A DNA stretch of 64,000 nucleotides from contig NZ_CP051515.1 in assembly GCF_012689525.1 (NCBI RefSeq), positions 3,574,241-3,638,240 of the forward strand, in the 5' to 3' direction. Position numbers and translations under genes: made by a program. This document shows, piece by piece, positions 8,840 to 17,220 of this stretch; position 1 is the stretch's first letter, and every line of letters begins with the position of its first letter. The stretch is from Paraburkholderia aromaticivorans (GTDB lineage Bacteria > Pseudomonadota > Gammaproteobacteria > Burkholderiales > Burkholderiaceae). Below the pieces are notes generated by a model. The model did not search any database and was not told the DNA's origin. It saw nothing but the letters and a program-made list of their open reading frames with translations.

Positions 8840-10126
8840 TCAAACGCCCATGCCGGTGGGAACGTGCGCCTTGTCAGCCGCATTGAGCGCAAATTTGCTT
8901 TCCGGCTGCATGCGGAATGCGAGCACCACGCCGATCGCCATCAACAGCATGCTGCCGACGAACGGCAATTCCCAGCTACCGAAGTAGTCGATCAGGAAAC
9001 CGCCGACCACCGGCGAGATGATCGCGGCCAGAGCCGAGCCGGTGTTCATCATGCCGCTCGCCGTGCCCGAGTATTCCGGCGCGATGTCCATCGGAATCGC
9101 CCACATCGGACCGATCGTCATTTCAGCAAAGAAGAAGCCGGACGCAAGACACGCCATCGACAGATACAGGCTGTGCGTGAACATCAACGGAATCAGCGAA
9201 AGCAGGCAGAAGAACATGCAGACCGACACCATCCAGCTACGTGCGCGCTTCAGACTGCCGGTGCGAGCGAAGATCCAGTCGGTCACGATGCCGCCGAGCG
9301 TGTCGCCGATCACGCCGGCGAAGAACACCACCGAAGCGAAGATCGCCGACTTCTGAAGTTGCAGGTGATAGCTGTGCAGAAAGTATTGCGGAATCCAGCT
9401 CAGGAACAGCCACAGCGTCCAGCCGTAGCAGAAGTATACGATCGTGACCGGCCACATGCGGCGAAACAGTTTGCCCCACGGCACGCCGGCGGCTTTCGGC
9501 TTCGGCGCGGGCAGCACGGAGAGTTCGTCGTTCGTGATACGCGGGTGGTCTTTCGGATGTTCGGTAAACGTGATGGTCCATACACCGACCCACAACAAGC
9601 TGAACACGCCGCAGATATAGAACGATTCTCGCCAGCCCCAGGTCGCCATGACGAGCACGATCAGGCCGGGCGCCACCGCATTGCCGATCCGCGACGCCGC
9701 ATGTGTGATGCCCTGCGCGAAGCCGCGTTTTTCCTTGGCGACCCAACGCGCCATCGCGGACGTGGCGGCGGGAAACGTCGCGCCCTCGCCGAAGCCGAGC
9801 AGCACGCGCGCCGCCAGCAGCGAAACCAGGCCGCCGGCAAAACCCGTCAGCAAGGTCGCGACGCCCCAGATGACGCCGCAAAAAATCAGCGTGCGTTTTG
9901 CGCCGAAGCGATCACTGACCCATCCGCCGATGATCTGAAAGATCAGATACGGATACGCGAAGGCTGAGAACACCAGGCCGACTTCCGTATGCGAGAGATG
10001 GAATTCCTTGCCGAAACCCGCAGCCGCGGTGCTGACGTTGACGCGGTCGAGGTAGGTGATGAAGTACATGATGCATAGCATCACTAGAACGATACTGGTC
10101 GCACTGGTCACACGAAACCGCTTCAT
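8840..10126 (-). CDS. MFS transporter, anion:cation symporter (ACS) type
   Basis: A 428-residue carrier with twelve predicted helices. The start at 10126 gives MKRFRVTSATSIVLVMLCIM followed by YFITYLDRVNVSTAA, the hallmark first helix of ACS-family uptake permeases for glucarate, galactonate, tartrate and phthalate. GGWVSDRFGAKRTL is the conserved loop 2-3 motif. The frame remains open up to 10675, but that extension runs over the aminotransferase gene. It likely imports an organic acid processed by the neighbouring hydratase, dehydrogenase and aminotransferase. Confidence 0.85.
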   Translation of the reverse strand: MKRFRVTSATSIVLVMLCIMYFITYLDRVNVSTAAAGFGKEFHLSHTEVGLVFSAFAYPYLIFQIIGGWVSDRFGAKRTLIFCGVIWGVATLLTGFAGGLVSLLAARVLLGFGEGATFPAATSAMARWVAKEKRGFAQGITHAASRIGNAVAPGLIVLVMATWGWRESFYICGVFSLLWVGVWTITFTEHPKDHPRITNDELSVLPAPKPKAAGVPWGKLFRRMWPVTIVYFCYGWTLWLFLSWIPQYFLHSYHLQLQKSAIFASVVFFAGVIGDTLGGIVTDWIFARTGSLKRARSWMVSVCMFFCLLSLIPLMFTHSLYLSMACLASGFFFAEMTIGPMWAIPMDIAPEYSGTASGMMNTGSALAAIISPVVGGFLIDYFGSWELPFVGSMLLMAIGVVLAFRMQPESKFALNAADKAHVPTGMGV

Positions 10127-10309
10127 CGTCTCTCTCCATTGCATGTGTCGACGGCGGGCCTGATAGGGCGCGCTGCGTCGTCGCCCTGCGGCGGCTTGCG
10201 CCGCGCGGGACCATCGCATTAGTTCGGGGCCGCGTCTGTGCGCGGCTTCATGAGGGAAATGCTCACCGCCTTCCCTTTTCCGCGAGTCGCTGGTTGCGCT
10301 TCGCTCGAT

Positions 10310-10334
10310 GCCCCGAAGGGACTTCCTTCGGGGC
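10310..10334. terminator. Strong hairpin between the MFS and aminotransferase genes
   Basis: GCCCCGAAGG at 10310-10319 pairs perfectly with CCTTCGGGGC at 10325-10334 across a five-base loop. It lies just past the aminotransferase stop (10339), within the 212-base gap to the MFS start. No run of T follows on the leftward strand, so it may be an RNA-processing or partial-termination hairpin that sets unequal expression within the operon and not a full terminator. Confidence 0.5.
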
Positions 10335-10338
10335 GTAC

Positions 10339-11559
10339 TCAGGCTGCGGCTTTCAGGCCGGATGCCTTCGTCGGCTGGCTCAACCATTCCATAGCGGCAG
10401 GCAAGCCACTTTCCTTGAGCGGCACGCCCGCGAGCCGCAGACCCATTTCGCAGCCGGCCAGCGTGGCCAGCAGCATCAGGTCGTTGCAGTCGCCGAGATG
10501 GCCGATGCGGAACATGCGCCCTTTCATCTTGCCGAGGCCCGTGCCGAGCGACATGTCGAAGCGTTCGTAGATGAGCTTGCGCACCGCATCGGCGTCGATG
10601 CCGTCGGGCATCATCACGCCCGTAAGCACCGGGCTGTACACCGACGGATCCGCACACTGAATTTCCAGGCCCCACGCACGCACCGCGCGACGGGTCGCTT
10701 CGGCGAGACGTTCGTGACGGGCGAACACGTTGTCGAGCCCTTCGCCAAGAATCATCTCGAGCGCTTCATTGAGTCCGTAAAGCAGGTTCGTGTTCGGCGT
10801 GTACGGCCAGTAACCGGTCTTGTTCATCTCGACGATGTCAGTCCAGTCCCAGAAGCTGCGCGGCAGTTTGGCCTGCTTGCTGGCGGCCATGGCTTTCGGT
10901 GAGATCGCGTTGAAGCTGATGCCCGGCGGCAGCATCAAACCCTTTTGCGAGCCGGAGACGGTGACGTCGACGCCCCATTCGTCATGACGGTAGTCCGCAC
11001 ACGCAAGGCCGGAGATCGTGTCGACCAGCAGCAAAGCCGGATGACCCGCCGCGTCGATCGCGCGGCGCACGGCGGCGATATCGGAGGTCACGCCCGTGGA
11101 GGTTTCGTTGTGTACTACGCACACCGCCTTGATCGCGTGTTGCGTGTCGGCACGCAGACGCTCCTCGATCATTTGCGGCTGCACGCCGCGACGCCAGCCT
11201 TCAATGCCCGGCAGGCCGAGGAACTCCGGCTTCAGCCCGAGGCTTTCCGCCATCTTTTTCCACAGCGTGGCGAAGTGGCCGGTTTCGAACATCAGCACGT
11301 GGTCGCCGGGGCTCAATGTGTTCGACAGCGCCGCTTCCCAGGCGCCCGTGCCCGAGGCTGGGTAAATCACCACGGGTTGCTGCGTCTTGAAGATTTTCTT
11401 GATGCCGTCGAGCACCGTCAGACCAAGTTCGCCGAACTCCGGACCGCGGTGGTCGATGGTCGGGTAGCTCATCGCCCGGAGGATACGGTCGGGCACCGGG
11501 CTCGGACCCGGAATCTGCAAAAAGTGACGGCCAGCGGGGTGAAAGTCTAGCTTGAGCAT
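10339..11559 (-). CDS. Serine--glyoxylate / alanine--glyoxylate aminotransferase (SgaA type)
   Basis: A 406-residue class V, PLP-dependent aminotransferase of the SgaA/AGT group. It starts MLKLDFHPAGRHFLQIPGPSP, with the conserved PGPSPVP element, and TVSGSQKGLMLPPG holds the PLP-binding lysine. Enzymes of this family transfer the amino group of serine or alanine to glyoxylate, giving glycine. The start at 11559 is preferred to 11589 because GGAGAAG lies at the right distance upstream. It opens the leftward cluster that continues with an MFS carrier, hydratase and FAD/FeS dehydrogenase and is divergent from a GntR regulator. A related substrate such as another 2-oxoacid acceptor is possible. 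Confidence 0.85.
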   Translation of the reverse strand: MLKLDFHPAGRHFLQIPGPSPVPDRILRAMSYPTIDHRGPEFGELGLTVLDGIKKIFKTQQPVVIYPASGTGAWEAALSNTLSPGDHVLMFETGHFATLWKKMAESLGLKPEFLGLPGIEGWRRGVQPQMIEERLRADTQHAIKAVCVVHNETSTGVTSDIAAVRRAIDAAGHPALLLVDTISGLACADYRHDEWGVDVTVSGSQKGLMLPPGISFNAISPKAMAASKQAKLPRSFWDWTDIVEMNKTGYWPYTPNTNLLYGLNEALEMILGEGLDNVFARHERLAEATRRAVRAWGLEIQCADPSVYSPVLTGVMMPDGIDADAVRKLIYERFDMSLGTGLGKMKGRMFRIGHLGDCNDLMLLATLAGCEMGLRLAGVPLKESGLPAAMEWLSQPTKASGLKAAA

Positions 11560-11572
11560 TGGGCTTCTCCGA

Positions 11573-11589
11573 TTGAATTTTGCATTCAA
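11573..11589. promoter_or_regulatory. Inverted repeat in the aminotransferase leader
   Basis: TTGAAT and ATTCAA form a perfect six-base inverted repeat around a five-base spacer, ending 14 bases upstream of the aminotransferase start. It is placed to be an operator or a promoter-overlapping site for the divergent GntR regulator; binding is inference. Confidence 0.4.
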
Positions 11590-11636
11590 AAAACTATATC
11601 AGGCAAACCGCGACTCCCCCAAGATGAAAATCGCCT

Positions 11637-11654
11637 GTAAACACCGGTGTTTAC
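11637..11654. promoter_or_regulatory. 18 bp perfect palindrome, candidate GntR operator
   Basis: GTAAACACCGGTGTTTAC is a perfect 18-base palindrome midway between the divergent GntR gene (start 11721) and the aminotransferase gene (start 11559). FadR-subfamily GntR proteins bind short palindromes in exactly this setting, so it is a good candidate for the shared operator of regulator and catabolic cluster. Confidence 0.55.
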
Positions 11655-11720
11655 CCGCGCTATTAACTAATCTTTCAGCTTCCTATAAAATCCGAGCTAA
11701 TGAGATGTTGAGGGCTTTGT

Positions 11721-12446
11721 ATGCAAAATTCGGATTTCGAGGCAAGCGGCGCCACTTCCCCGCTGATGCCGAAGGTCGAGCGGCAACGCTTGCATGACAC
11801 CGTGGTGGAGCACATTCGGCGCTTCATCGTCGAAGGCGCGCTCGAGCCGGGCAAGAAACTGAACGAGCGCGAACTGTGCGAAACGCTCGGCATTTCGCGC
11901 ACGCCGCTGCGCGAGGCGCTGAAGGTGTTGGCCGCGGAAGGGCTGATCGAGATATCGCCGAATCGCGGCGCGTCGGTGTCGAAAATGTCGGAGGCTGAAC
12001 TGCGCGAGACCTTCGAGTTGATGAGCGGTCTCGAAGCTTTTTCCGGCGAGCTGGCAGCCGAGCGGATGACGGCGGCTGAACTCGCCGAGATCAAGGCGCT
12101 GCACTACGCGATGCTCGCGTGCCGTACGCAGAACGATCTGGCCGGGTACTACAGCCGCAATCAGGCGATTCACGACAAGATCAACGAGGCGGCCAGGAAT
12201 TCAGCACTGCGGCAGACTTATGTCGCGGTGAACCGTCGCCTGCAGGCGCTCAGGTTTCGGTCGAATTTCCAGATCCCCAAGTGGGATAGCGCGATTCATG
12301 ACCACGACGAGATGTTGAAGGCGCTCGAGGCGCGGGACGGCAAGAAGCTGAGTGCGATTCTTCGGCAGCATCTGCTCGATAAGCGCGATGCGGTTTTGCA
12401 GGTGCAATCGCGGGAAGCAGTGGCTGCGTCGCCGTTGAAGACTTGA
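11721..12446 (+). CDS. GntR-family regulator, FadR/FCD subfamily
   Basis: A 241-residue regulator. Residues about 15-80 are the winged HTH of GntR proteins, with LNERELCETLGISRTPLREA as the conserved recognition region. The C-terminal FCD domain shows the histidine-rich metal or ligand site expected for the family (HYAML, HDKIN, HDHDEML, RQHL). Dimers usually repress a neighbouring catabolic operon until a carboxylic-acid ligand binds. It is divergent from the aminotransferase cluster across a 161-base region carrying an 18-base palindrome, so it is the likely repressor of that cluster. Confidence 0.88.
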   Translation: MQNSDFEASGATSPLMPKVERQRLHDTVVEHIRRFIVEGALEPGKKLNERELCETLGISRTPLREALKVLAAEGLIEISPNRGASVSKMSEAELRETFELMSGLEAFSGELAAERMTAAELAEIKALHYAMLACRTQNDLAGYYSRNQAIHDKINEAARNSALRQTYVAVNRRLQALRFRSNFQIPKWDSAIHDHDEMLKALEARDGKKLSAILRQHLLDKRDAVLQVQSREAVAASPLKT

Positions 12447-12614
12447 GGCGAGTTGAGTTAATGCATCTGAGCGGTGGTTGCGTTTGGTGTTGGTGTGAGT
12501 TTGCACGTCTGCACCGATGGCAAAACTTGTCCACCCAAAATGTTGGCAAGCCTGTGGACAACGTTCTTACATCTTGGGCAAGTGGTTGATGCAAAGGGGG
12601 TATCGGCTGGTGGG

Positions 12615-12911
12615 TCATGCATGAGCATGGGTTCTCGCTTTGGGGCAAATGCGTTGAAAACGCGTTACGCAATTGCCTTTGGTGCGTGCTTGCGAGCCTC
12701 GCCACAGACCGTAGTCAAGCTGCATCCCCAACCGCGGGTCAGCCCGCCCTCCACGCTTCGCACCGAGCCCCTGCTCGATGCAACGCGCCATTTCCGGCGT
12801 GATCTCCACGTGCTCAACCCAAAGCCGCGAAAGCGTAACCCGCGACACGGCAAGCTGGCCAGTCGCCGCGGTGCCGCTCATGCTCAGCGCGGGCGGCATG
12901 CCCTCGCGCAA
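12615..12911 (-). pseudogene. HigA-like antitoxin remnant
   Basis: The leftward frame reads LREGMPPALSMSG, then QLAVSRVTLSRLWVEHVEI, TPEMARCIEQGLG and MQLDYGLWRGSQA. This follows the order of HigA/VapI-type XRE antitoxins: an HTH with SRVTLSRL, TPEMA-x-x-x-E, and a WLxxQxxYDLW-like end. The usual N-terminal start is absent (the first in-frame start is a TTG), several core residues are changed, and no HigB toxin gene adjoins it. I read it as a decayed antitoxin gene in the 545-base gap between the GntR gene and the next LysR gene. The rest of the gap shows nothing recognisable. Confidence 0.5.
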
Positions 12912-12992
12912 AGGATCTGATAAGTCAGTCCTCTTCGATCGCGGTTCTCGCTAGTAGCGCTGTCCTTGGCAGAAGACACGTCGGGTATAACC

Positions 12993-13943
12993 TTAGATCA
13001 GTATTTCCACGGAACGCAACGCCCGGATAATCTCCGGCGTTCGCGCCCATGATTCGTCGCGGATCGTACCGATCAGGCAGTCTATAAAACAACTCGACAC
13101 CGCGTCGGGAGGCTGCCCGGCACGCGTAATGATGCCGACCGTCGACTCGTCGAGTTGTTCTCGCACGGGGATCGCGCAGAGCCCTTCGCTCGCCGCGCAT
13201 AGCTCGACGAGCGGCCATGGAAAGATGCTGACCATGTCCATGCGCTTGAGCAGCGAAACGGCGACGGTCAGTGAGTGAAGAAAGTGAATGCTGCGCGGCA
13301 CGGTCAACCCGTACTGCGCGAACATCGTGTACGGCGTCTGCCCTTCCGTTTCAGGATCCAGCGCGACGAGCCAGTCGAGATCGAGCAGGTTCGTCAGCGA
13401 CCGGCTGTCCGCACGCGGATGACCTTGCCGCGCGACGATCGCCCGGCCCGTAGAAAACAGCGGCCGGTAAGCGAACTCGGAGCCTGTCGCGCCCGGCGTC
13501 TGCCTGCCCACATAGATGTCCAGGCTGCCGTCGCGCAAACGCGGGTTGGCAATCGCAGGCAGACCTTCGAAGATCTCCAGTTGGATGTCCGGCATCCTTG
13601 CGCGAAAGCGTGCGACAGCCTCCGGGAGAAACGTCATCGTGACCCACGCCGACACGGCAACGGAGAGGCGCCCGTGCGGATCGCCGCGCATCGCATCAAC
13701 GGCCTGATGCGCATGTGTTATTTGCGCGACGACGAGGCGCGCATGGACCAGCAGCGTTTGTCCGCATTCCGTGAGTGTCACGCCTGACGAAGTGCGCGCC
13801 ACGAGCTGCATTCGGACGGTCTCCTCCAGATACTGAAGGTTTTGCGTGACCGCCGCGGGCGAGGAATTGAGCAGCCGCGCCGCGCCGCGGACGCTGCCTG
13901 CGTCGGCAATGGCGACAAGCGCACGTAACTGATGAATTTTCAT
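12993..13943 (-). CDS. LysR-family transcriptional regulator
   Basis: A 316-residue LysR protein starting MKIHQLRALVAIADAGSV with the HTH about residues 5-60 (GAARLLNSSPAAVTQNLQYL) and a substrate-binding domain beyond residue 90. The open frame extends to 14003, but the ATG at 13943 gives the conserved family start. It lies about 40 bases downstream of the amino-acid ABC transporter genes in the same direction, so it may be read through from them and probably controls amino-acid uptake or use. Co-inducer unknown. Confidence 0.85.
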   Translation of the reverse strand: MKIHQLRALVAIADAGSVRGAARLLNSSPAAVTQNLQYLEETVRMQLVARTSSGVTLTECGQTLLVHARLVVAQITHAHQAVDAMRGDPHGRLSVAVSAWVTMTFLPEAVARFRARMPDIQLEIFEGLPAIANPRLRDGSLDIYVGRQTPGATGSEFAYRPLFSTGRAIVARQGHPRADSRSLTNLLDLDWLVALDPETEGQTPYTMFAQYGLTVPRSIHFLHSLTVAVSLLKRMDMVSIFPWPLVELCAASEGLCAIPVREQLDESTVGIITRAGQPPDAVSSCFIDCLIGTIRDESWARTPEIIRALRSVEILI

Positions 13944-13983
13944 TGCACTCCCGTTGACTCGCCAACGACGTGACCGTAGCCCT

Positions 13984-14709
13984 TCAGTGCAAAATCTTCG
14001 CAAGAAAATCTTTCGCGCGATCCGACTTCGGATTCGCGAAGAAATCTTCCTTGCGATCGTCTTCCACGATCAGGCCACGATCCATGAAGATAACGCGATG
14101 GGCGACCTTCTTCGCAAAGCCCATTTCGTGCGTGACACACATCATCGTCATGCCCTCCTGCGCCAGTTCGACCATCACGTCGAGTACTTCGTTGATCATT
14201 TCCGGATCGAGCGCGGAAGTGGGCTCGTCGAACAGCATCGCGATTGGATCCATCGAAAGCGCACGCGCGATCGCCACCCGCTGCTGCTGCCCGCCCGACA
14301 GCTGACCTGGAAACTTGTCCGCCTGCACGCGCAGACCGACGCGATCCAGCAACTTCAGCCCCTTCGCCGCCGCTTCGTCTTTCGAACGGCCCAGCACCTT
14401 GACCTGCGCGAGCATCAGATTCTGCACAATCGACAGATGTGGGAACAGCTCGAAGTGCTGGAACACCATGCCAACTTTCGCGCGCAACTTCGACAGATTG
14501 ACCTTCCTGTCGGTCAGCGATTGACCGTTGATGACGATCTCGCCTTTCTGGAACGGCTCGAGACCGTTCACGGTTTTGATGAGAGTGGATTTCCCGGAAC
14601 CAGACGGACCACACACCACGACCACTTCGCCTTTCTGAATTTGGGTCGTGCAATCCGTCAACACCTGGAACTGCCCATAATATTTCGAAACGCGATTCAA
14701 CTCGATCAT
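13984..14709 (-). CDS. gltL: Polar amino-acid ABC transporter, ATP-binding protein
   Basis: A 241-residue ATPase with every core ABC motif: Walker [10 protein letters not shown], signature LSGGQQQR, Walker [16 protein letters not shown] and the switch histidine in CVTHEMGF. It closely follows GltL/GlnQ, the energy-coupling subunit of glutamate/aspartate or glutamine importers. Its ATG overlaps the upstream permease stop by four bases (14706-14709), indicating translational coupling. It is the last gene of the leftward binding protein-permease-permease-ATPase operon. Substrate is inferred from family membership only. Confidence 0.9.
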   Translation of the reverse strand: MIELNRVSKYYGQFQVLTDCTTQIQKGEVVVVCGPSGSGKSTLIKTVNGLEPFQKGEIVINGQSLTDRKVNLSKLRAKVGMVFQHFELFPHLSIVQNLMLAQVKVLGRSKDEAAAKGLKLLDRVGLRVQADKFPGQLSGGQQQRVAIARALSMDPIAMLFDEPTSALDPEMINEVLDVMVELAQEGMTMMCVTHEMGFAKKVAHRVIFMDRGLIVEDDRKEDFFANPKSDRAKDFLAKILH

Positions 14710-15383
14710 TTTGCCAACCTCGTTCGGACCACTTTGACGGTTACCGTCAACCCTGTACTAATCAACCAGTAAGCGACGCCGGCGAACAGCAGCATTGGCA
14801 CGACTGTGCCGTCGCGCTCGCCGATTGCCGATACCCGGCGGAAAAAATCGCCCAGCGCTATCACGTAGACCAATGACGTGTCCTGGAAAATCACGATGCA
14901 CTGTGTCAGCGCCACCGGTACCATCGCGCGAAACGCCTGCGGCAGAATCACATAGCGCATTGTCTGCCCCGCTGTCATGCCGAGCGCAAGCGCAGCCTGC
15001 GCCTGGCCGCGCGGCAGGCTTTCGATCCCAGCCCGGATGATTTCGCAAAAGAATGCAGCCTCCAGCAGCGAGTAAGCCACCATCGCGGAGATGAGCCGCA
15101 CGTCGACACTGGAGGGCAAGTTAAACAGCGCCTTCAGGAACTGCGGCACGATCAGGAAGAACCACAACAACAGCATCACCAGCGGAATCGACCGGAACAA
15201 GGCGACGTAGCCTTGTGCGAAAACGCGAACCGCGCGTTGCGGCGACCGGTGCAATACCGCTAGCACGGTGCCCCATAGCACCCCGCACAAGATCGCCACG
15301 AGCGTAATTTGCAACGTGATGCCCATGCCCGCGAGCACGATACGCTTCGAATCCGCAAGCGCTTGCCAATCCATATTGAACAT
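14706..15383 (-). CDS. gltK: Polar amino-acid ABC transporter permease (GltK/HisM type)
   Basis: A 225-residue inner-membrane permease with about five helices and the conserved cytoplasmic EAA loop [20 protein letters not shown], which docks onto the ATPase. The N terminus [21 protein letters not shown] begins the HEQRo/His-Glu-Gln-Arg-opine permease domain. It is coupled to gltL by a four-base overlap and lies one base downstream of the second permease gene, as in gltIJKL operons. Confidence 0.88.
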   Translation of the reverse strand: MFNMDWQALADSKRIVLAGMGITLQITLVAILCGVLWGTVLAVLHRSPQRAVRVFAQGYVALFRSIPLVMLLLWFFLIVPQFLKALFNLPSSVDVRLISAMVAYSLLEAAFFCEIIRAGIESLPRGQAQAALALGMTAGQTMRYVILPQAFRAMVPVALTQCIVIFQDTSLVYVIALGDFFRRVSAIGERDGTVVPMLLFAGVAYWLISTGLTVTVKVVRTRLAK

Positions 15384-15384
15384 C

Positions 15385-16122
15385 TCAATCTCCCAGCAAG
15401 CCCGGCAGACGGGTTTGGCGACGAATCCAGTTCATGCCGTGCAGAATCGCAAAGTTCAGTGCCATATAGGCCAGCGTCACACAGATGAACGACTCATAGG
15501 GCTGTGCGGTGTAATCGACCAACTGACGCGCCTGACCCGACAATTCCAGTAGGCCAATCGTCGAAGCGACAGCGGAATTTTTTGAAATGATCAGAAACTC
15601 GGATGTGAGCGGACCCAGAATGGTGCGGAACGTCACCGGCAGCAACACGTAACGGTAGGTCTGCGCGCGCGTCAGACCCAGCGCGAACCCCGCGTCGAAC
15701 TGGCCGCGCGGCAGCGCCTGAATGCCAGCGCGCACCTGTTCGCAGATACGTGATCCTGTATATATCCCGAGCGAGAAAATCGACACCGACAGGAACTGCG
15801 CATACGGCGGCAGGTCTTTGAACCAGTCGCCCAGCACCGTCGGCAGCAGTTCCGGCACGACAAAGAACCAGATAAAGAACTGCACGATCAGCGGCACGCC
15901 GCGGAACACCGACACGTACGCGGTGCCAAGCATCGCCGCAGGACGGCTGGGCAGCGTGCGAAGAATCCCGAATCCGGTGCCAACCACAAGCGCCAACGCG
16001 TAGGCCGACACGGTTAGCAGCACGGTGTTGAGCAGGCCGGAAAACAGCCATCCGAGGTAAGTCGCGTGCTCGCCGGTGGACACGGCCTGCAGCAGCACAC
16101 CCCAATGCCACGAGTAATCCAT
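15385..16122 (-). CDS. gltJ: Polar amino-acid ABC transporter permease (GltJ/HisQ type)
   Basis: A 245-residue permease of the same family as its downstream partner. FSGLLNTVLLTVSAYALALV starts the transport domain, and EQVRAGIQALPRGQFDAGFA is the EAA loop that contacts the ATPase. GltJ-type permeases pair with GltK as a heterodimer in the membrane. The gene sits 51 bases downstream of the solute-binding protein gene. The family imports glutamate/aspartate; other polar amino acids are possible. Confidence 0.88.
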   Translation of the reverse strand: MDYSWHWGVLLQAVSTGEHATYLGWLFSGLLNTVLLTVSAYALALVVGTGFGILRTLPSRPAAMLGTAYVSVFRGVPLIVQFFIWFFVVPELLPTVLGDWFKDLPPYAQFLSVSIFSLGIYTGSRICEQVRAGIQALPRGQFDAGFALGLTRAQTYRYVLLPVTFRTILGPLTSEFLIISKNSAVASTIGLLELSGQARQLVDYTAQPYESFICVTLAYMALNFAILHGMNWIRRQTRLPGLLGD

Positions 16123-16173
16123 AAACCCCTCCAGGCCGGCGGACCATGGCCCACCGCAAATGACAACCGCCCG

Positions 16174-17112
16174 TCAGGACGCCGGTTTATCGTTCGGATG
16201 CGCGAACAGCGCCTGCATGCGAGCGGACATCGGAAAGTCGAGATTGATCCCCTTCGGCGGAATCGGCGCCATAAACCATTTCTTGTAGATTGTCGCGGCC
16301 ATGCCGGAACGCTCGGCATCCGCAATCGCTCCATCCATCACCGCTTTCAACTCCGCATCGTTCTTGCGCAGCATGCAGCCATAGGCCTCGAATGATTGCG
16401 GCGTGCCGACGATTGCGTAATCGTCCGGATGGCTGGTTTTGGCACGCTCACCAGCCAGCAGCGCGTCATCCATCATCATCGCCTTGGCGCGGCCGGTGGA
16501 GAGCATCAGGAACGATTCGCTGTGATCCTTTGCGCTGATAATGTTCATGCCCATCGATTTCTCGACGTTCATGCTGCGAATGGTCTTCTCCGACGTGGTG
16601 CCTGCACCGACGACAACCGTCTTGCCCTTGAGGTCGCCGAAGTCATGGATACCGGAGTTCTGCCTGACGAGCAGGCGCGTGCCGATTTCAAAGAAGCTGT
16701 TAGAAAAATCGACCTGCTGCGCTCGCGCCGCGTTGTTTGTCGTGCTTGTGCACTCGAAGTCAATCGTGCCATTCTGCAGCAGCGAAATTCGGTTCTGCGA
16801 CGTAATCGGAATCATGCGCACCTGCAGGTCGCCCTGCTTTAGTTGCGCCTTGATCCGGTCGATAATCAGATTCGCGATGTCGATTGAATAGCCAATCGGC
16901 TTTTGTTGTGCGTCATAGTATGAGAACGGGATTGACGCGTCGCGATAGCCGATGGTGACAACGTGCTGGTCCTGGATCTTCTTGAGCGTACCGGTCGGCA
17001 CCGCATCGGCCGCCACTACGGGCAGGGACACGACGGCAAGCGCGGCTGCAAGCGCTGAAAGGCATGCGCCGAATGCATGGCGCGGACTCGATCCGGAACG
17101 GGTTTGTTGCAT
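16174..17112 (-). CDS. gltI: Periplasmic amino-acid-binding protein (family 3)
   Basis: A 312-residue secreted binding protein. Residues 1-35 are a signal peptide ending near VSLPVVAADA. The mature part is a family 3 solute-binding domain: TIGYRDASIPFSYYDAQQKP, then FECTSTTNNAARAQQVDFS, the ligand-cleft region of GltI/DEBP. It delivers polar amino acids, most likely glutamate or aspartate, to the permeases encoded downstream. It is the first gene of the operon. The 108-base gap before the next leftward stop contains a weak iteron-like stretch (TGTGAGGTTGATTTCGAT near 17125) that I do not count as a repeat copy. Confidence 0.88.
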   Translation of the reverse strand: MQQTRSGSSPRHAFGACLSALAAALAVVSLPVVAADAVPTGTLKKIQDQHVVTIGYRDASIPFSYYDAQQKPIGYSIDIANLIIDRIKAQLKQGDLQVRMIPITSQNRISLLQNGTIDFECTSTTNNAARAQQVDFSNSFFEIGTRLLVRQNSGIHDFGDLKGKTVVVGAGTTSEKTIRSMNVEKSMGMNIISAKDHSESFLMLSTGRAKAMMMDDALLAGERAKTSHPDDYAIVGTPQSFEAYGCMLRKNDAELKAVMDGAIADAERSGMAATIYKKWFMAPIPPKGINLDFPMSARMQALFAHPNDKPAS

Positions 17113-17220
17113 GGTGTCTCCCCTATGTGAGGTTGATTTCGATTTTGGCAGTCGGCGCGGGCTGTCCGCCTCCAGGAAAGCGAGTTGGAGAAATCGGCGT
17201 GGCGCGACCTGTCCCGCGCT

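Noticed and set aside
12474..12920. Rightward ORF of 148 codons in the HigA gap
   Set aside because: It is the antisense of the HigA remnant and has no protein-family features.
17120..17145. TGTGAGGTTGATTTCGAT as an iteron between gltI and the propeller gene
   Set aside because: It lacks the CGGGAG end and matches only half of the consensus; counted as chance.
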